From Spirochaetota bacterium (lineage in GTDB: Bacteria; Spirochaetota; Brevinematia; DTOW01), in assembly GCA_028276145.1 (NCBI GenBank), contig JAPYWX010000024.1, positions 1 through 14,100 on the forward strand: a DNA stretch of 14,100 nt, in the 5' to 3' direction. Position numbers and translations under genes: made by a program. The notes beneath the pieces were generated by a model. The model saw only the letters and a list, made by a program, of their open reading frames with translations, was not told the DNA's origin and did no database searches. This document shows, piece after piece, positions 1 to 7,126 of the stretch (position 1 is its first letter; each line of letters begins with the position of its first letter).

Positions 1-525
1 AACACAATAATAGCAGACAACCCTCACCTCACAATAAGGTACAAAAAGAAAGAATACCTATACAAACAGCCATTAAGGTGTGTAGTAGACCCTTTCGGAA
101 AAACACCAATTGATTCAAATATCCTAACGGACAACTTACCTACTTTACTTTTCGTTTCCGAAAAGGCAAGCAAAGATTTTCTATCATATATAAGTAAATT
201 ACCAAACAAAAGGTACGAAATTGTTGAGTTAGTAAATGAAAGATACCTCAACGTCAACGATATAGTAACAAAACTCGGTGAAATGAAAATAATAAACCTT
301 CTGGTTGAAGGTGGAGGTGAAATAATAGGTAGCTTCTTTGACAATAACCTCGTTGACAAAGTTTATGCTTTCATATCACCTAAGTTCTTAGGGGGTAAAA
401 ACGCTAAAGTTATTGGTGGAAACGGTATATCAAAAGTCGAGGATGCAATAAAACTATATGATGTCTCAGCGTTCAGATTTGAAGACGACATAATGATAAA
501 AGGCTACGTAGAAAAGCCCTATTAA
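1..525 (+). CDS. ribD: RibD reductase domain, C-terminal part (5-amino-6-(5-phosphoribosylamino)uracil reductase), 5'-truncated by the window
   Basis: The reading frame is open from base 1 to a TAA at 523-525, giving 174 residues with no start inside the domain, so the N-terminus lies off the window. The visible start NTIIADNPHLTIR matches the 'G.nTvladdP.LtvR' segment of RibD/RibG reductases. It is followed by QPLRCVVD, and near the C-terminus by LLVEGGGEIIGSFFDNNLVD and ISPKFLGG, the family's hallmark 'lvEGGg.l.gsfl...lvDe...iaPklLGG'. In riboflavin synthesis this domain reduces the ribosyl side chain with NADPH in the cytosol. A full RibD also has an N-terminal deaminase domain; whether it is fused here cannot be seen, so a stand-alone reductase is the alternative. 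The next gene begins 5 bases after the stop, so the two are probably cotranscribed. Confidence 0.85.
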   Translation, partial: NTIIADNPHLTIRYKKKEYLYKQPLRCVVDPFGKTPIDSNILTDNLPTLLFVSEKASKDFLSYISKLPNKRYEIVELVNERYLNVNDIVTKLGEMKIINLLVEGGGEIIGSFFDNNLVDKVYAFISPKFLGGKNAKVIGGNGISKVEDAIKLYDVSAFRFEDDIMIKGYVEKPY

Positions 526-530
526 CCAAG

Positions 531-1673
531 ATGATATCAAAAACTGATATAGAAAAAATAACCGAAGCTTACAGAAATAATGAAATTAAGAAAGCTTCGC
601 ACTTAGGTAAAATATTTTATAACGATTTACCGAAATCCATAAAGAAAGTTGTTGAAGTGTCAAACTTCCTGGTAGGGAATGAACCTTTCGGAAACATTGA
701 CGAGCTAATTGATTACTCATCGCACTTTGATATAATCCTAGCAAAAAGGTACTTCCTTGAAGGAAATTTCAAAAAATACTTCAACACCATTCTAAAAACT
801 ATAGAAAACTCAAAAGACACACTTACTAAACTCTACGGACTAAAAGAACTAAAGATAAGTAATCAAAAGAAATTTGATGAAATCTACCCAAAGTACTCTT
901 CTCTGGAAGCTCAAACAGTAAGAAGTGAATACCTAAAGAAATTTTTAAGCTCAAACTACACCGAAGCAATAAAAATTGCATCTGAATTCACATCCCAAAA
1001 CAACCACGCAGAAATAATTCTAGACATAGCCGATATTTGGTATCATACAGGGCAATACTACGAACTAGCCAATCTGTGCTTTTCACTTCAGAAGGAAGGA
1101 AGACTAAGTAATTATTTTTCATACCTATACGCTTTCTCTTTCTTTTCGTCAGGTAAAATCTATGATGCAACAGCCATACTAGAAAAGCTACTCCAAATCT
1201 ACCCCAAAAATGTCAATATACTGTATAACCTAGCAAACTGCTACATACAGCTAGGTAAACTAAGGGAAAGCGAAAAACTCCTTCTAGAAGCCGAAAAGTT
1301 ATTTAAGTCCCCATCTATAAACTTTACTAAAGGTGTTTTGTACTACAAGCTTGGTGAATACAACACTGCGAAAGAAGAATTTACAAAGTCTTTAGGCTCA
1401 AACGAATTTGAATTTTCCTCAAAATACAACATAGCAATATGTGAGTGTAACCTAGGAATGTACGATAGCGCTATAAAAAGGCTCATAGAAATAAGGAATT
1501 CCAGCTATGTTGACAGAAAGAATTTCGAAAGGCTAGACAGAACAATAGATATTGTGAGGAGAATAGGGAGGAAAATACCTTCGTGGCTCATACTACTTAT
1601 CATACTACTAATATCATCCGGAATAAGCATAGGAACGTATTTTGTATTATCATTTATAAACTTCTTGAGGTGA
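531..1673 (+). CDS. Tail-anchored TPR-repeat protein
   Basis: This 380-residue protein has about five tetratricopeptide-like repeats between residues 160 and 325. Recognisable repeats include VNILYNLANCYIQLGKLRES (229-247), a GVLYYKLGEYNTAKEEF unit (268-284) and YNIAICECNLGMYDSAI (299-315). The N-terminal 150 residues are helical and may hold weaker repeats. A single hydrophobic segment at about 351-376, preceded by RRIGRK, ends four residues before the C-terminus. There is no signal peptide, so the protein is probably tail-anchored with its TPR domain in the cytoplasm as a protein-binding scaffold. The ATG at 531 follows ribD by 5 bases and has no clear ribosome site, suggesting translational coupling. 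The two genes downstream follow closely, and the last is also membrane-anchored. The partner is unknown. Confidence 0.8.
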   Translation: MISKTDIEKITEAYRNNEIKKASHLGKIFYNDLPKSIKKVVEVSNFLVGNEPFGNIDELIDYSSHFDIILAKRYFLEGNFKKYFNTILKTIENSKDTLTKLYGLKELKISNQKKFDEIYPKYSSLEAQTVRSEYLKKFLSSNYTEAIKIASEFTSQNNHAEIILDIADIWYHTGQYYELANLCFSLQKEGRLSNYFSYLYAFSFFSSGKIYDATAILEKLLQIYPKNVNILYNLANCYIQLGKLRESEKLLLEAEKLFKSPSINFTKGVLYYKLGEYNTAKEEFTKSLGSNEFEFSSKYNIAICECNLGMYDSAIKRLIEIRNSSYVDRKNFERLDRTIDIVRRIGRKIPSWLILLIILLISSGISIGTYFVLSFINFLR

Positions 1674-1677
1674 GAAA

Positions 1678-2214
1678 ATGGAAAAAGCCAGGATGATGTT
1701 AAACTCAATAATAAGTGAACCTGACAAAGTAGGGAAAACAATGCTCATAAAGTACTACATAAGCGAGTACAGAGCAACCAACCCAATATTCTTAGCACAA
1801 CTTTTTAAGTTAATTTTAAAGTATATTTACGAAAACGAAGATTTCGAGCTTTTTGAAGTAATATTTGAAAACTTTTCTCAAGAGCTGGGAGTATATGGAT
1901 ACGAGTCTCAAGAAGAATTAAACAACCTAATCTCATACCTAATTCAAGGAAACTACTTAGAAATGATTAAGAAGACCTTACAAGTTATACCTAGAATAGG
2001 TAACCAAAGGACATTAACATTACTAAAAGAACTAATTCAAAACCTTGAGAAATCAAAATACATAGACACAAAACTTCTCTATGACCTGAAAAAATCAACA
2101 TTCGACCTAAAGACAAACATAGAAAACGCTAAAAAAGGTCTACACCTCCTCAACATTATAGAACCAGAGAGCAACGTGAGGTGGAAAAAATTTGAGGAGG
2201 AGGCAAATGAATGA
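1678..2214 (+). CDS. Unrecognised all-helical protein between TPR and J-domain genes
   Basis: I do not recognise this 178-residue protein. It is rich in Leu, Ile, Glu and Lys, looks entirely alpha-helical, and has no signal peptide, membrane segment or catalytic motif that I can see. The spacing of helices (LAQLFKLILKYIYENEDFEL, then LNNLISYLIQGNYLEMIKK) suggests a helical-repeat (HEAT- or TPR-like) fold. The start is well supported by GAGGTGAG a few bases upstream, placed across the stop of the TPR gene. Its 3' end overlaps the start of the J-domain gene by 8 bases. Coupling on both sides suggests it works with these two proteins. It could be an adaptor of a membrane-associated chaperone module, which is inference only. 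Confidence 0.75.
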   Translation: MEKARMMLNSIISEPDKVGKTMLIKYYISEYRATNPIFLAQLFKLILKYIYENEDFELFEVIFENFSQELGVYGYESQEELNNLISYLIQGNYLEMIKKTLQVIPRIGNQRTLTLLKELIQNLEKSKYIDTKLLYDLKKSTFDLKTNIENAKKGLHLLNIIEPESNVRWKKFEEEANE

Positions 2215-2653
2215 ACTACAGAAAATACTAAAGTCTTTTGATATCCTTGGCGTGCCATACTTTTCAGACTACACAACAATAAAAACTTCTTTCAGAAAGA
2301 AAATAAAAGAACTACACCCTGATATAATAAAAGCAAAAGACGACGAGGAAGCAAAAAAACTTATATCATCATACAAATTTCTTCAATCGCTATATAACAA
2401 CAAAGATTTACTCGAACACTACAGAAACCAATTCTTGGAAACTCAAAACCTGAAAACTCAAAAAAGGTTTATCAACTTACCCTCCTTAAAGAGGATACCA
2501 GCTCTAATCAAGAAACACTACAAATTGATTATCAAAATTACAGCTCTAACTGCAATTATAATAATATCAACTATAATCTTTGACAACTTAATAAATATCA
2601 CACTCTTTATAATGGTAGTCGTAGGCGGATACTTTGCATTCACAAGACTTTAG
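2207..2653 (+). CDS. J-domain protein with C-terminal membrane anchor
   Basis: This 148-residue protein begins with a J domain at about residues 10-75. Helix II (IKTSFRKKIKELHPD) carries the essential HPD tripeptide at 37-39, which stimulates the ATPase of DnaK-type Hsp70s. Residues about 105-125 (LIIKITALTAIIIISTIIF) and 128-146 are hydrophobic and probably form a membrane hairpin. The DnaJ G/F-rich and zinc-finger regions are absent, so this is a class C J-protein that would recruit Hsp70 to the membrane. I chose the ATG at 2207 because GAGGAGGAGG at 2194-2203 is an excellent ribosome site for it. An upstream in-frame TTG at 2192 would place that site inside the coding region. The stop overlaps that of the convergent fliL by 3 bases. 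Confidence 0.8.
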   Translation: MNELQKILKSFDILGVPYFSDYTTIKTSFRKKIKELHPDIIKAKDDEEAKKLISSYKFLQSLYNNKDLLEHYRNQFLETQNLKTQKRFINLPSLKRIPALIKKHYKLIIKITALTAIIIISTIIFDNLINITLFIMVVVGGYFAFTRL

Positions 2654-3189
2654 AACACCGTAAACTCATCAAAATAGAGGTCTAGTATCTCACCATTCAC
2701 TAAAACATTATTTATAAGTTTGATTAGTCTTTCCTTAAGCTCCTGTCTCTCTATCGGCTCATCTAACTCGTCCTTCTTCATTGACGACACAGTGGAAATA
2801 ATTATGTCCCTTATCTGATATTTCCTCTGCCCCAGTTCTAGAGAAAGCTGAGTACTTTTCTCAGGATAAGCAATGTATATCTTCATCCTAACAAAGTGAG
2901 GCTCATCTATATCTGCTGTATTTATCTGGAACACCCCAAGGTCAAAAGTCATCGGCGGAGCTTCTTTCTTTATTGGTCCCGCCTGAACAGTAATCTCCTC
3001 ACTTATCTTAGCACGCATCTGAGTAACAACTATAAAGGCAACGACACTTGCAACTATTCCGGCAATAACAATCTGCAAAACATGAGAAAGAACCCACTCA
3101 ATAATAGCACCCAAACTAAATTTGGGCTTCTCCTCAGCCTTCTCACTAGGTGCCTCTATTTCTAATTCTTCTTTTTCCTCTTCACCCAT
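2650..3189 (-). CDS. fliL: Flagellar basal body-associated protein FliL
   Basis: The 179-residue protein has an acidic cytoplasmic N-terminus (1-27), one transmembrane segment at about 30-56 (HVLQIVIAGIVASVVAFIVV) and a periplasmic domain. Its ending, ELKERLIKLINNVLVNGEILDLYFDEFTVF, matches the FliL signature 'lk..l...iN..l....v..vyFt.F'. Also typical are FQINTADIDEPHFVRMKIYI and the segment RKYQIRDIIISTVSSM. FliL surrounds the stator units at the basal body and supports torque. Length is close to that of spirochaetal FliL. Unusually, no other flagellar gene is adjacent; FliL commonly sits with motA/motB or fliM. The ATG has no Shine-Dalgarno sequence, and upstream is only A/T-rich DNA. The promoter was not resolved. 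The stop overlaps the convergent J-domain gene. Confidence 0.88.
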   Translation of the reverse strand: MGEEEKEELEIEAPSEKAEEKPKFSLGAIIEWVLSHVLQIVIAGIVASVVAFIVVTQMRAKISEEITVQAGPIKKEAPPMTFDLGVFQINTADIDEPHFVRMKIYIAYPEKSTQLSLELGQRKYQIRDIIISTVSSMKKDELDEPIERQELKERLIKLINNVLVNGEILDLYFDEFTVF

Positions 3190-3488
3190 ACTATTATTTT
3201 CGGAATAACTATTTTAAAATTATCTTAGACGTACTTAATAGTTTCAACTTCGTACAATATCTGTCAAAAAAATCCTGTACTATATAACACTTTTGCTTTA
3301 AGCACGCCGTGCTTTAAGCACTTTTTTATAAGGGTTAAGGGGGTGATAGCTTCCCTTAAAATCTCAAGGCTGGGTAGGTGAGACTACTCAAAACAATGTG
3401 CCAAGTAGCAACTTTAATTAGGTTCTTTAAGAACTCTTAATAGAAAAGATATTTACAAAACTTTTAAGAGTACAAAGGTGGACTAGCA

Positions 3489-3503
3489 GTTGAATCTTTC
3501 AAC
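3489..3503. promoter_or_regulatory. Inverted repeat upstream of HD-GYP promoter (possible operator)
   Basis: GTTGAA-TCT-TTCAAC is a perfect 6-bp inverted repeat ending 14 bases before the putative -35 box at 3518. The position suits a regulator-binding site, but no regulator is identified and the role is a guess. Confidence 0.3.
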
Positions 3504-3517
3504 ACAATCAGAGTAAC

Positions 3518-3547
3518 TTGAAAAGCTAATAAAAACTTTCGTATTAT
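3518..3547 (+). promoter_or_regulatory. Sigma70-type promoter for the HD-GYP gene, probably giving a leaderless mRNA
   Basis: TTGAAA (3518-3523) and TATTAT (3542-3547) are separated by 18 bases, each matching the consensus at 5 of 6 positions. Only 9 bases lie between the -10 box and the ATG at 3557, so transcription should start within a few bases of, or at, the start codon. No ribosome-binding site is present. Confidence 0.5.
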
Positions 3548-3556
3548 TTCAGTAGT

Positions 3557-5143
3557 ATGGAAGGTGAAGTAACGAAAAATCTAGATGAAGCCTTACCTGA
3601 TGAGATAAGAGTACCCATCACAGTATCAAAATTCTTACTAAGAGAAGGTGATGTATTGGACCAAGATGTGCTCTACTACGACAACCTAAAAAAAGGTAAA
3701 GTACTAACTAAATCAGACATTTCTATAATCCAACAACTAGATGAAGTAACGGAAGTAAAAGTTTTAAGGCTAAAAAAAATAATAGATGAAGAAGAAAAGG
3801 AAAAAGAAAAAACGATAGAAGTAGTGGGACCAGTAGCAGAAGAAAAACCAAAAGAGGATATAACAAAGTTGAACGATGTAGAAGTGAAGATGGGCTTCAC
3901 AGACAGCGAAGCAGACAGAAAGATTTCCTTAGCGATAAAGAAGACTATAGAAAAAATAAGAGGAGAAGATTATCAAGAAAGAGTAAATACAATTTCTAAC
4001 AACATAACAGAAAAAGTAACAGAAACGAGCGAACTAGTAGGTTCACAAAAACTTGAATTTGAAAAGAAACTAGAGGAAGTAGCTAGAGGCTTTGCAGATG
4101 TATTTTCAATGTCCAGAGTAGAATCTCTTAAGAAAAAAGAAGATGTTATTTCAACAAACTTTTCAAACAAAAGCATAACGAATTACTTCTATGATCTTGT
4201 CATAGCAGACAAAGTATCTTTCATAAACGGAGCTAGAAGTATAATAGTAAAGCTTATAAACTCATTTGGTGATGACAACGGCGGCATAATATTGAGTGGG
4301 CTATTACAATACTCTGATATGGACGACTATGTCGTCTCTCACTCAATGTTCGTTATGGGTGTATCCATATTGATAGCAAAAGAATTAACCAAAATGGTCT
4401 ACGAAAAGGTACTAAACCAAAAGGACAATACAAAAATAAACCCATCTATATTAAAAGCCGTCAGCACGAAGGTGTACGACTTTGAGAGTATGATAAACTT
4501 AGGATTGGCAGCTCTATTACATGATATAGGCATAAGAAAGAACTATGGAATAATAACCCCAGATACAAAAATCACAGATATCAGAAACTCAAAAATCCAG
4601 CTACACCCTAGTGAATCTAGTTTCTTTGCCCAGAGAATAAACACAGATGTTTTTGTCCAAAGAGCAATTTATGAACACCATGAATACCTTGATGGTAGTG
4701 GCTATCCGAGAGGTATAATGCGATACATGTCAAGGTTTTCGCCCATACTCGCCTTTGCTGAGAGATTTAGCGAGTTAGTCCTAAACAATCCATTCATACC
4801 CAAGCCTTTACCCCCAGCAATCGCAATAAACCACATCTTAAAAAACGAAATAAATAAATTTGACAAAGATGTCGTATTCGCATTCATCAGGGGGACTTCT
4901 GTATATCCTATTGGTTCTTGGGTAGAACTATCAAACGGCACTATTGGATTAGTCAGCAATATAAGCCCAAAAGATAAATCAAAGCAAATTATAAAGTGCG
5001 TTTTCACCTCAGATTTAAAAAAACTCTCAAGCCCCACCTACATTGACCTAGCAGAAAACCCAGATGTCAAAATAACAAGAATACTCAATCCCATAGAGCT
5101 TTCAATGAAAGTAGGAGATTTGAGAGTGTACTACTTTGATTAA
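3557..5143 (+). CDS. HD-GYP domain cyclic-di-GMP phosphodiesterase
   Basis: This soluble 528-residue protein has an N-terminal domain (about 18-73, with FLLREGDVLDQDVLYYDNLKKGKVLT) that often precedes HD-GYP domains. A charged, probably coiled-coil linker spans about 75-205, followed by an HD-GYP domain at about 210-450. Active-site residues are visible: H262, the HD pair H322-D323 in LLHDIG, H350 in LHPSE, and H374-H375 with D379-G-S-G-Y-P384. The full GYP signature is intact, so hydrolysis of cyclic-di-GMP is likely. The usual 'vaD' aspartate after the GYP motif appears as E402 (ILAFAERF). The C-terminal part (TSVYPIGSWVELSNGTIGLV) is the usual accessory strand region of the family. There are no receiver or membrane segments, so the input signal is unknown. 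A promoter lies directly at the start codon. Confidence 0.9.
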   Translation: MEGEVTKNLDEALPDEIRVPITVSKFLLREGDVLDQDVLYYDNLKKGKVLTKSDISIIQQLDEVTEVKVLRLKKIIDEEEKEKEKTIEVVGPVAEEKPKEDITKLNDVEVKMGFTDSEADRKISLAIKKTIEKIRGEDYQERVNTISNNITEKVTETSELVGSQKLEFEKKLEEVARGFADVFSMSRVESLKKKEDVISTNFSNKSITNYFYDLVIADKVSFINGARSIIVKLINSFGDDNGGIILSGLLQYSDMDDYVVSHSMFVMGVSILIAKELTKMVYEKVLNQKDNTKINPSILKAVSTKVYDFESMINLGLAALLHDIGIRKNYGIITPDTKITDIRNSKIQLHPSESSFFAQRINTDVFVQRAIYEHHEYLDGSGYPRGIMRYMSRFSPILAFAERFSELVLNNPFIPKPLPPAIAINHILKNEINKFDKDVVFAFIRGTSVYPIGSWVELSNGTIGLVSNISPKDKSKQIIKCVFTSDLKKLSSPTYIDLAENPDVKITRILNPIELSMKVGDLRVYYFD

Positions 5144-5148
5144 AGTAG
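5131..5148 (+). terminator. Stem-loop across the HD-GYP stop codon
   Basis: CTACTTT (5131-5137), a 4-base loop and AAAGTAG (5142-5148) form a perfect 7-bp stem that includes the TAA stop (5141-5143). No T-tract follows, so an ordinary intrinsic terminator is not supported. It may protect the mRNA end or be chance. Confidence 0.3.
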
Positions 5149-5604
5149 CAACCAAATTTAACCTTCATAAGCACTACTAACAAGTACAACTTATCACAAG
5201 GTGATTAGAGAACATCTTATCACCTAGCACATTACTTTTAGTAGTCCCGCCCCACCCCCCTTATTTTTCGTTGGGATACTCGTATCCCAACACCCTGTAT
5301 GTTTTTATTGAAGAGTGATAGTAAGTACTTTTAAGTAGCACCTCTCGCCCTTAAGATTTTAAGGGCGAGCTAACGCCTCCTTTAATCCCAATAAAAAGAT
5401 GCTAATAAGCACTAGTGCTAACAAGTACTCATTGGAAGGCTTCGCCTTCTAACACCTTTCACTTATAAAGGAAAGCTATCTAGCACAAAGAGCTTCTAGC
5501 ACGAAGTGCTTTAGGTACTTAAAGCAGTTAACTAAGAAAGTGTTATTCAACACCCGTCCTATCTGATGAGAGAGGCTATGCCTCATAGATGTTTATCCTA
5601 AGAA
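5144..5604. repeat. Convergent intergenic region filled with composite repeat modules
   Basis: No gene is seen in this 461-bp gap between two convergent genes. It contains C-rich box plus stem (5241-5291; the stem GTTGGGATAC / GTATCCCAAC at 5270-5279 and 5282-5291 is perfect over 10 bp with a 2-base centre). It also holds an 11-bp stem CTCGCCCTTAA / TTAAGGGCGAG (5344-5354, 5359-5369), a GAAGGC-TTC-GCCTTC hairpin (5435-5449), and palindromes at 5399-5412 and 5415-5428. Rightward are AGCAC-GAA-GTGCT (5498-5510) and a second C-rich copy CCGTCCTATCTGATGA with hairpin GAGAGGC/GCCTC (about 5553-5584). The 16-base sequence AACACCTTTCACTTAT (5451-5466) recurs exactly at 13608-13623. The stems vary in sequence but keep pairing. 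Confidence 0.75.
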
Positions 5605-7080
5605 TTATTTCTTACCGAAATATATAGAAAACTCTATACTGTCCTTTATATTGTTGAAAGCCCTAAGCCATATTATGTTTCTCTTATCAGCGAATTCTGA
5701 CGAAGAATTTAGCTTATTAACTATTCTTTCGTATTTGCTCTTTATAGAATCGTAGGTAAGGAAAGTCTCCATCTCACCTATCGTAAGAAAATCTGAAGGC
5801 TTATCCTTTACTATTGAGGAAAACAACTTGTTGTACTCTAAAAATATCTTTTGATAAACTTCATAAATTGCATTACAGTACTCTCTAACAAGAGGATCAA
5901 AAGAATCTATTTTGTTTATTATATCCACTGTAATCTTAAACCTTTTCATAAGAGAGTGAAAATCTTTAGAGTTTTTGAAAGAATATTTCATGTGAAGGAA
6001 TGAAGTAGATATGTAATCATTGGTCACAGGAATTCTCTCTACCCTATCATCATAAATAATCGAAATCTCCTCTTCTATCTTAGGCATATTCTCAGCGACC
6101 AGTATGCCGATATCACAAAGTATTGGCAAAACATTGCTTTGCCACTCGTTATTTTTTATAGCCTTATTAAGTCTACCTATGTAATCAGCTATAAGGTCCT
6201 TGTACTTTTCTTCATCTTTGTAGTATATCTCGTAAACTTTAAGTTCTCCCCCCTTGAACTTCAATTCACCATGATAGAGAAATTTTATTTTTTTCAAAAT
6301 TTTAGTTTTATCCTGGCTAACGTTATTTGAAGAAAATAGCTTGTGGTAAACAATCTGGTCTATAACTACTTTTGTACTTTTTGGGGCAATAGTATTTGCT
6401 CTAGTCTGCAGCCTAGCAGCAAAGTTTATTATGAACCCTTGAAGATCACCATTCTTACCAATTATCATTGGTGAGAAGGTATAACCTCCAGCGATACCCC
6501 CAGATATATTAAAAGGCGGTAAAAATACTTCTTCTCCAGCTTTCACCTCATCATCACCTATCCTCATAGGCTCAGAAAAAAGTTCTATAACCTTAAATGT
6601 GGCATTCAATACAGACAAAGCATTAGCACCTATAAGCAAAATTTCGTCACCTCTCTCCCTAACAGCTAAAACCCCCTCTTTCTTAGTTGTTTCCTTAACA
6701 ATATTCTCAACAAACTTATCTAACCTATGAAGAGATGATATATTTTTCTTAGTCTTTTGGCAAAAAGCAGTGTACCCGTGAATATCCAACAAAGCAACAA
6801 AAATATTGGATATAACCATGCTTTTTTTCAAATCTCCGTACAAAGTTGGGTACTTAGAATCAGGAATAACCAACTCCTTCCAAAGCTCTGGGTAATCATC
6901 GTAATTGATATCAGCAAAAACCCCCCAATGAACTTTTTTAATAGTATTAAAAAGAACATCCAGTTCTTCCTTCGTAATACTTAACTTAGAAGAAACAATA
7001 TATGACTTAAGCTCTGAAAAGGAAGAAATCTGACCATCTATAATAGAACTAAACAACGACAGAAGAGTTTTCGAATCCAT
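5605..7080 (-). CDS. Class III adenylate/guanylate cyclase domain protein
   Basis: This 491-residue protein carries a class III nucleotidyl cyclase domain at about residues 92-245. The first metal aspartate is D99 in VALLDIHGYTAF (compare 'faDi.GfT.f'), and the second is D145 in RERGDEILL. The transition-state pair is N219 and R223 in GFIINFAARLQTRA. All four key residues are present, so it is probably active, making cAMP or cGMP; the purine-selecting residues cannot be assigned with confidence. The roughly 240-residue C-terminal region is helical and unrecognised. The 90-residue N-terminus is short, soluble and without membrane segments. The gene lies 46 bases downstream of the sugar-binding lipoprotein on the same strand, yet has its own possible promoter and no ribosome site. 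Confidence 0.85.
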   Translation of the reverse strand: MDSKTLLSLFSSIIDGQISSFSELKSYIVSSKLSITKEELDVLFNTIKKVHWGVFADINYDDYPELWKELVIPDSKYPTLYGDLKKSMVISNIFVALLDIHGYTAFCQKTKKNISSLHRLDKFVENIVKETTKKEGVLAVRERGDEILLIGANALSVLNATFKVIELFSEPMRIGDDEVKAGEEVFLPPFNISGGIAGGYTFSPMIIGKNGDLQGFIINFAARLQTRANTIAPKSTKVVIDQIVYHKLFSSNNVSQDKTKILKKIKFLYHGELKFKGGELKVYEIYYKDEEKYKDLIADYIGRLNKAIKNNEWQSNVLPILCDIGILVAENMPKIEEEISIIYDDRVERIPVTNDYISTSFLHMKYSFKNSKDFHSLMKRFKITVDIINKIDSFDPLVREYCNAIYEVYQKIFLEYNKLFSSIVKDKPSDFLTIGEMETFLTYDSIKSKYERIVNKLNSSSEFADKRNIIWLRAFNNIKDSIEFSIYFGKK

Positions 7081-7086
7081 TTATTA

Positions 7087-7116
7087 ATTTTAGGAGGGGG
7101 AACTCCCCCCTCTAAA
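7087..7116 (-). promoter_or_regulatory. Possible promoter for the cyclase gene with a hairpin in its spacer
   Basis: On the minus strand TTTAGA (7116-7111), an 18-base spacer and TAAAAT (7092-7087) precede the ATG at 7080 by 6 bases. The -10 box matches at 5 of 6 positions, the -35 at 4 of 6. The spacer contains most of a GAGGGGG/CCCCCTC stem. No ribosome-binding site is present, so a leaderless transcript is plausible. Confidence 0.35.
7094..7112 (-). terminator. GC-rich stem-loop between SBP and cyclase genes
   Basis: GAGGGGG and CCCCCTC pair perfectly over 7 bp with a 5-base loop, all within the 46-base gap after the SBP stop. No T-run follows on either strand. It could protect the SBP mRNA 3' end or weaken read-through into the cyclase gene. 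Confidence 0.45.
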
Positions 7117-7126
7117 CTAAATCAAA

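Larger units (their letters stand above)
3190..3556. other. Divergent intergenic region with several small inverted repeats
   Basis: No gene is seen in this 367-bp gap between fliL (minus) and the HD-GYP gene (plus). It holds one GTGCTTTAAGCAC palindrome (3309-3321) preceded by a degenerate copy (3293-3305). Further rightward are GTTCTTTAAGAAC (3422-3434), 8-bp inverted arms ACTCTTAA/TTAAGAGT (3433-3440 and 3464-3471), and the hairpin GTTGAA-TCT-TTCAAC (3489-3503) just upstream of the HD-GYP promoter. A more G-rich stretch at about 3329-3410 looks structured but matches no riboswitch or small RNA I know. The C-rich box and long hairpin found in the other large gaps are absent. Confidence 0.55.

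Noticed and set aside
2192..2206. TTG start for the J-domain gene
   Set aside because: It would put the GAGGAGGAGG ribosome site inside the coding region; the ATG at 2207 is correctly spaced from it.
3309..3327. Intrinsic terminator (GTGCTTTAAGCAC followed by T6)
   Set aside because: The stem is short and AT-rich and, on the plus strand, no gene lies upstream to be terminated because the gap is divergent.
3329..3410. Cyclic-di-GMP or other known riboswitch upstream of the HD-GYP gene
   Set aside because: The conserved bases of the riboswitch classes I know are not found, and the predicted promoter lies downstream of this stretch.
4702..5037. Minus-strand open frame of 111 codons inside the HD-GYP gene
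   Set aside because: It is antisense to a conserved catalytic domain and shows no recognisable feature.
5144..5604. Integron attC sites
   Set aside because: Palindromic elements lie between genes, but the flanking genes are core functions in both orientations, no integrase is visible, and the GTTRRRY/RYYYAAC core boxes are not consistently present.
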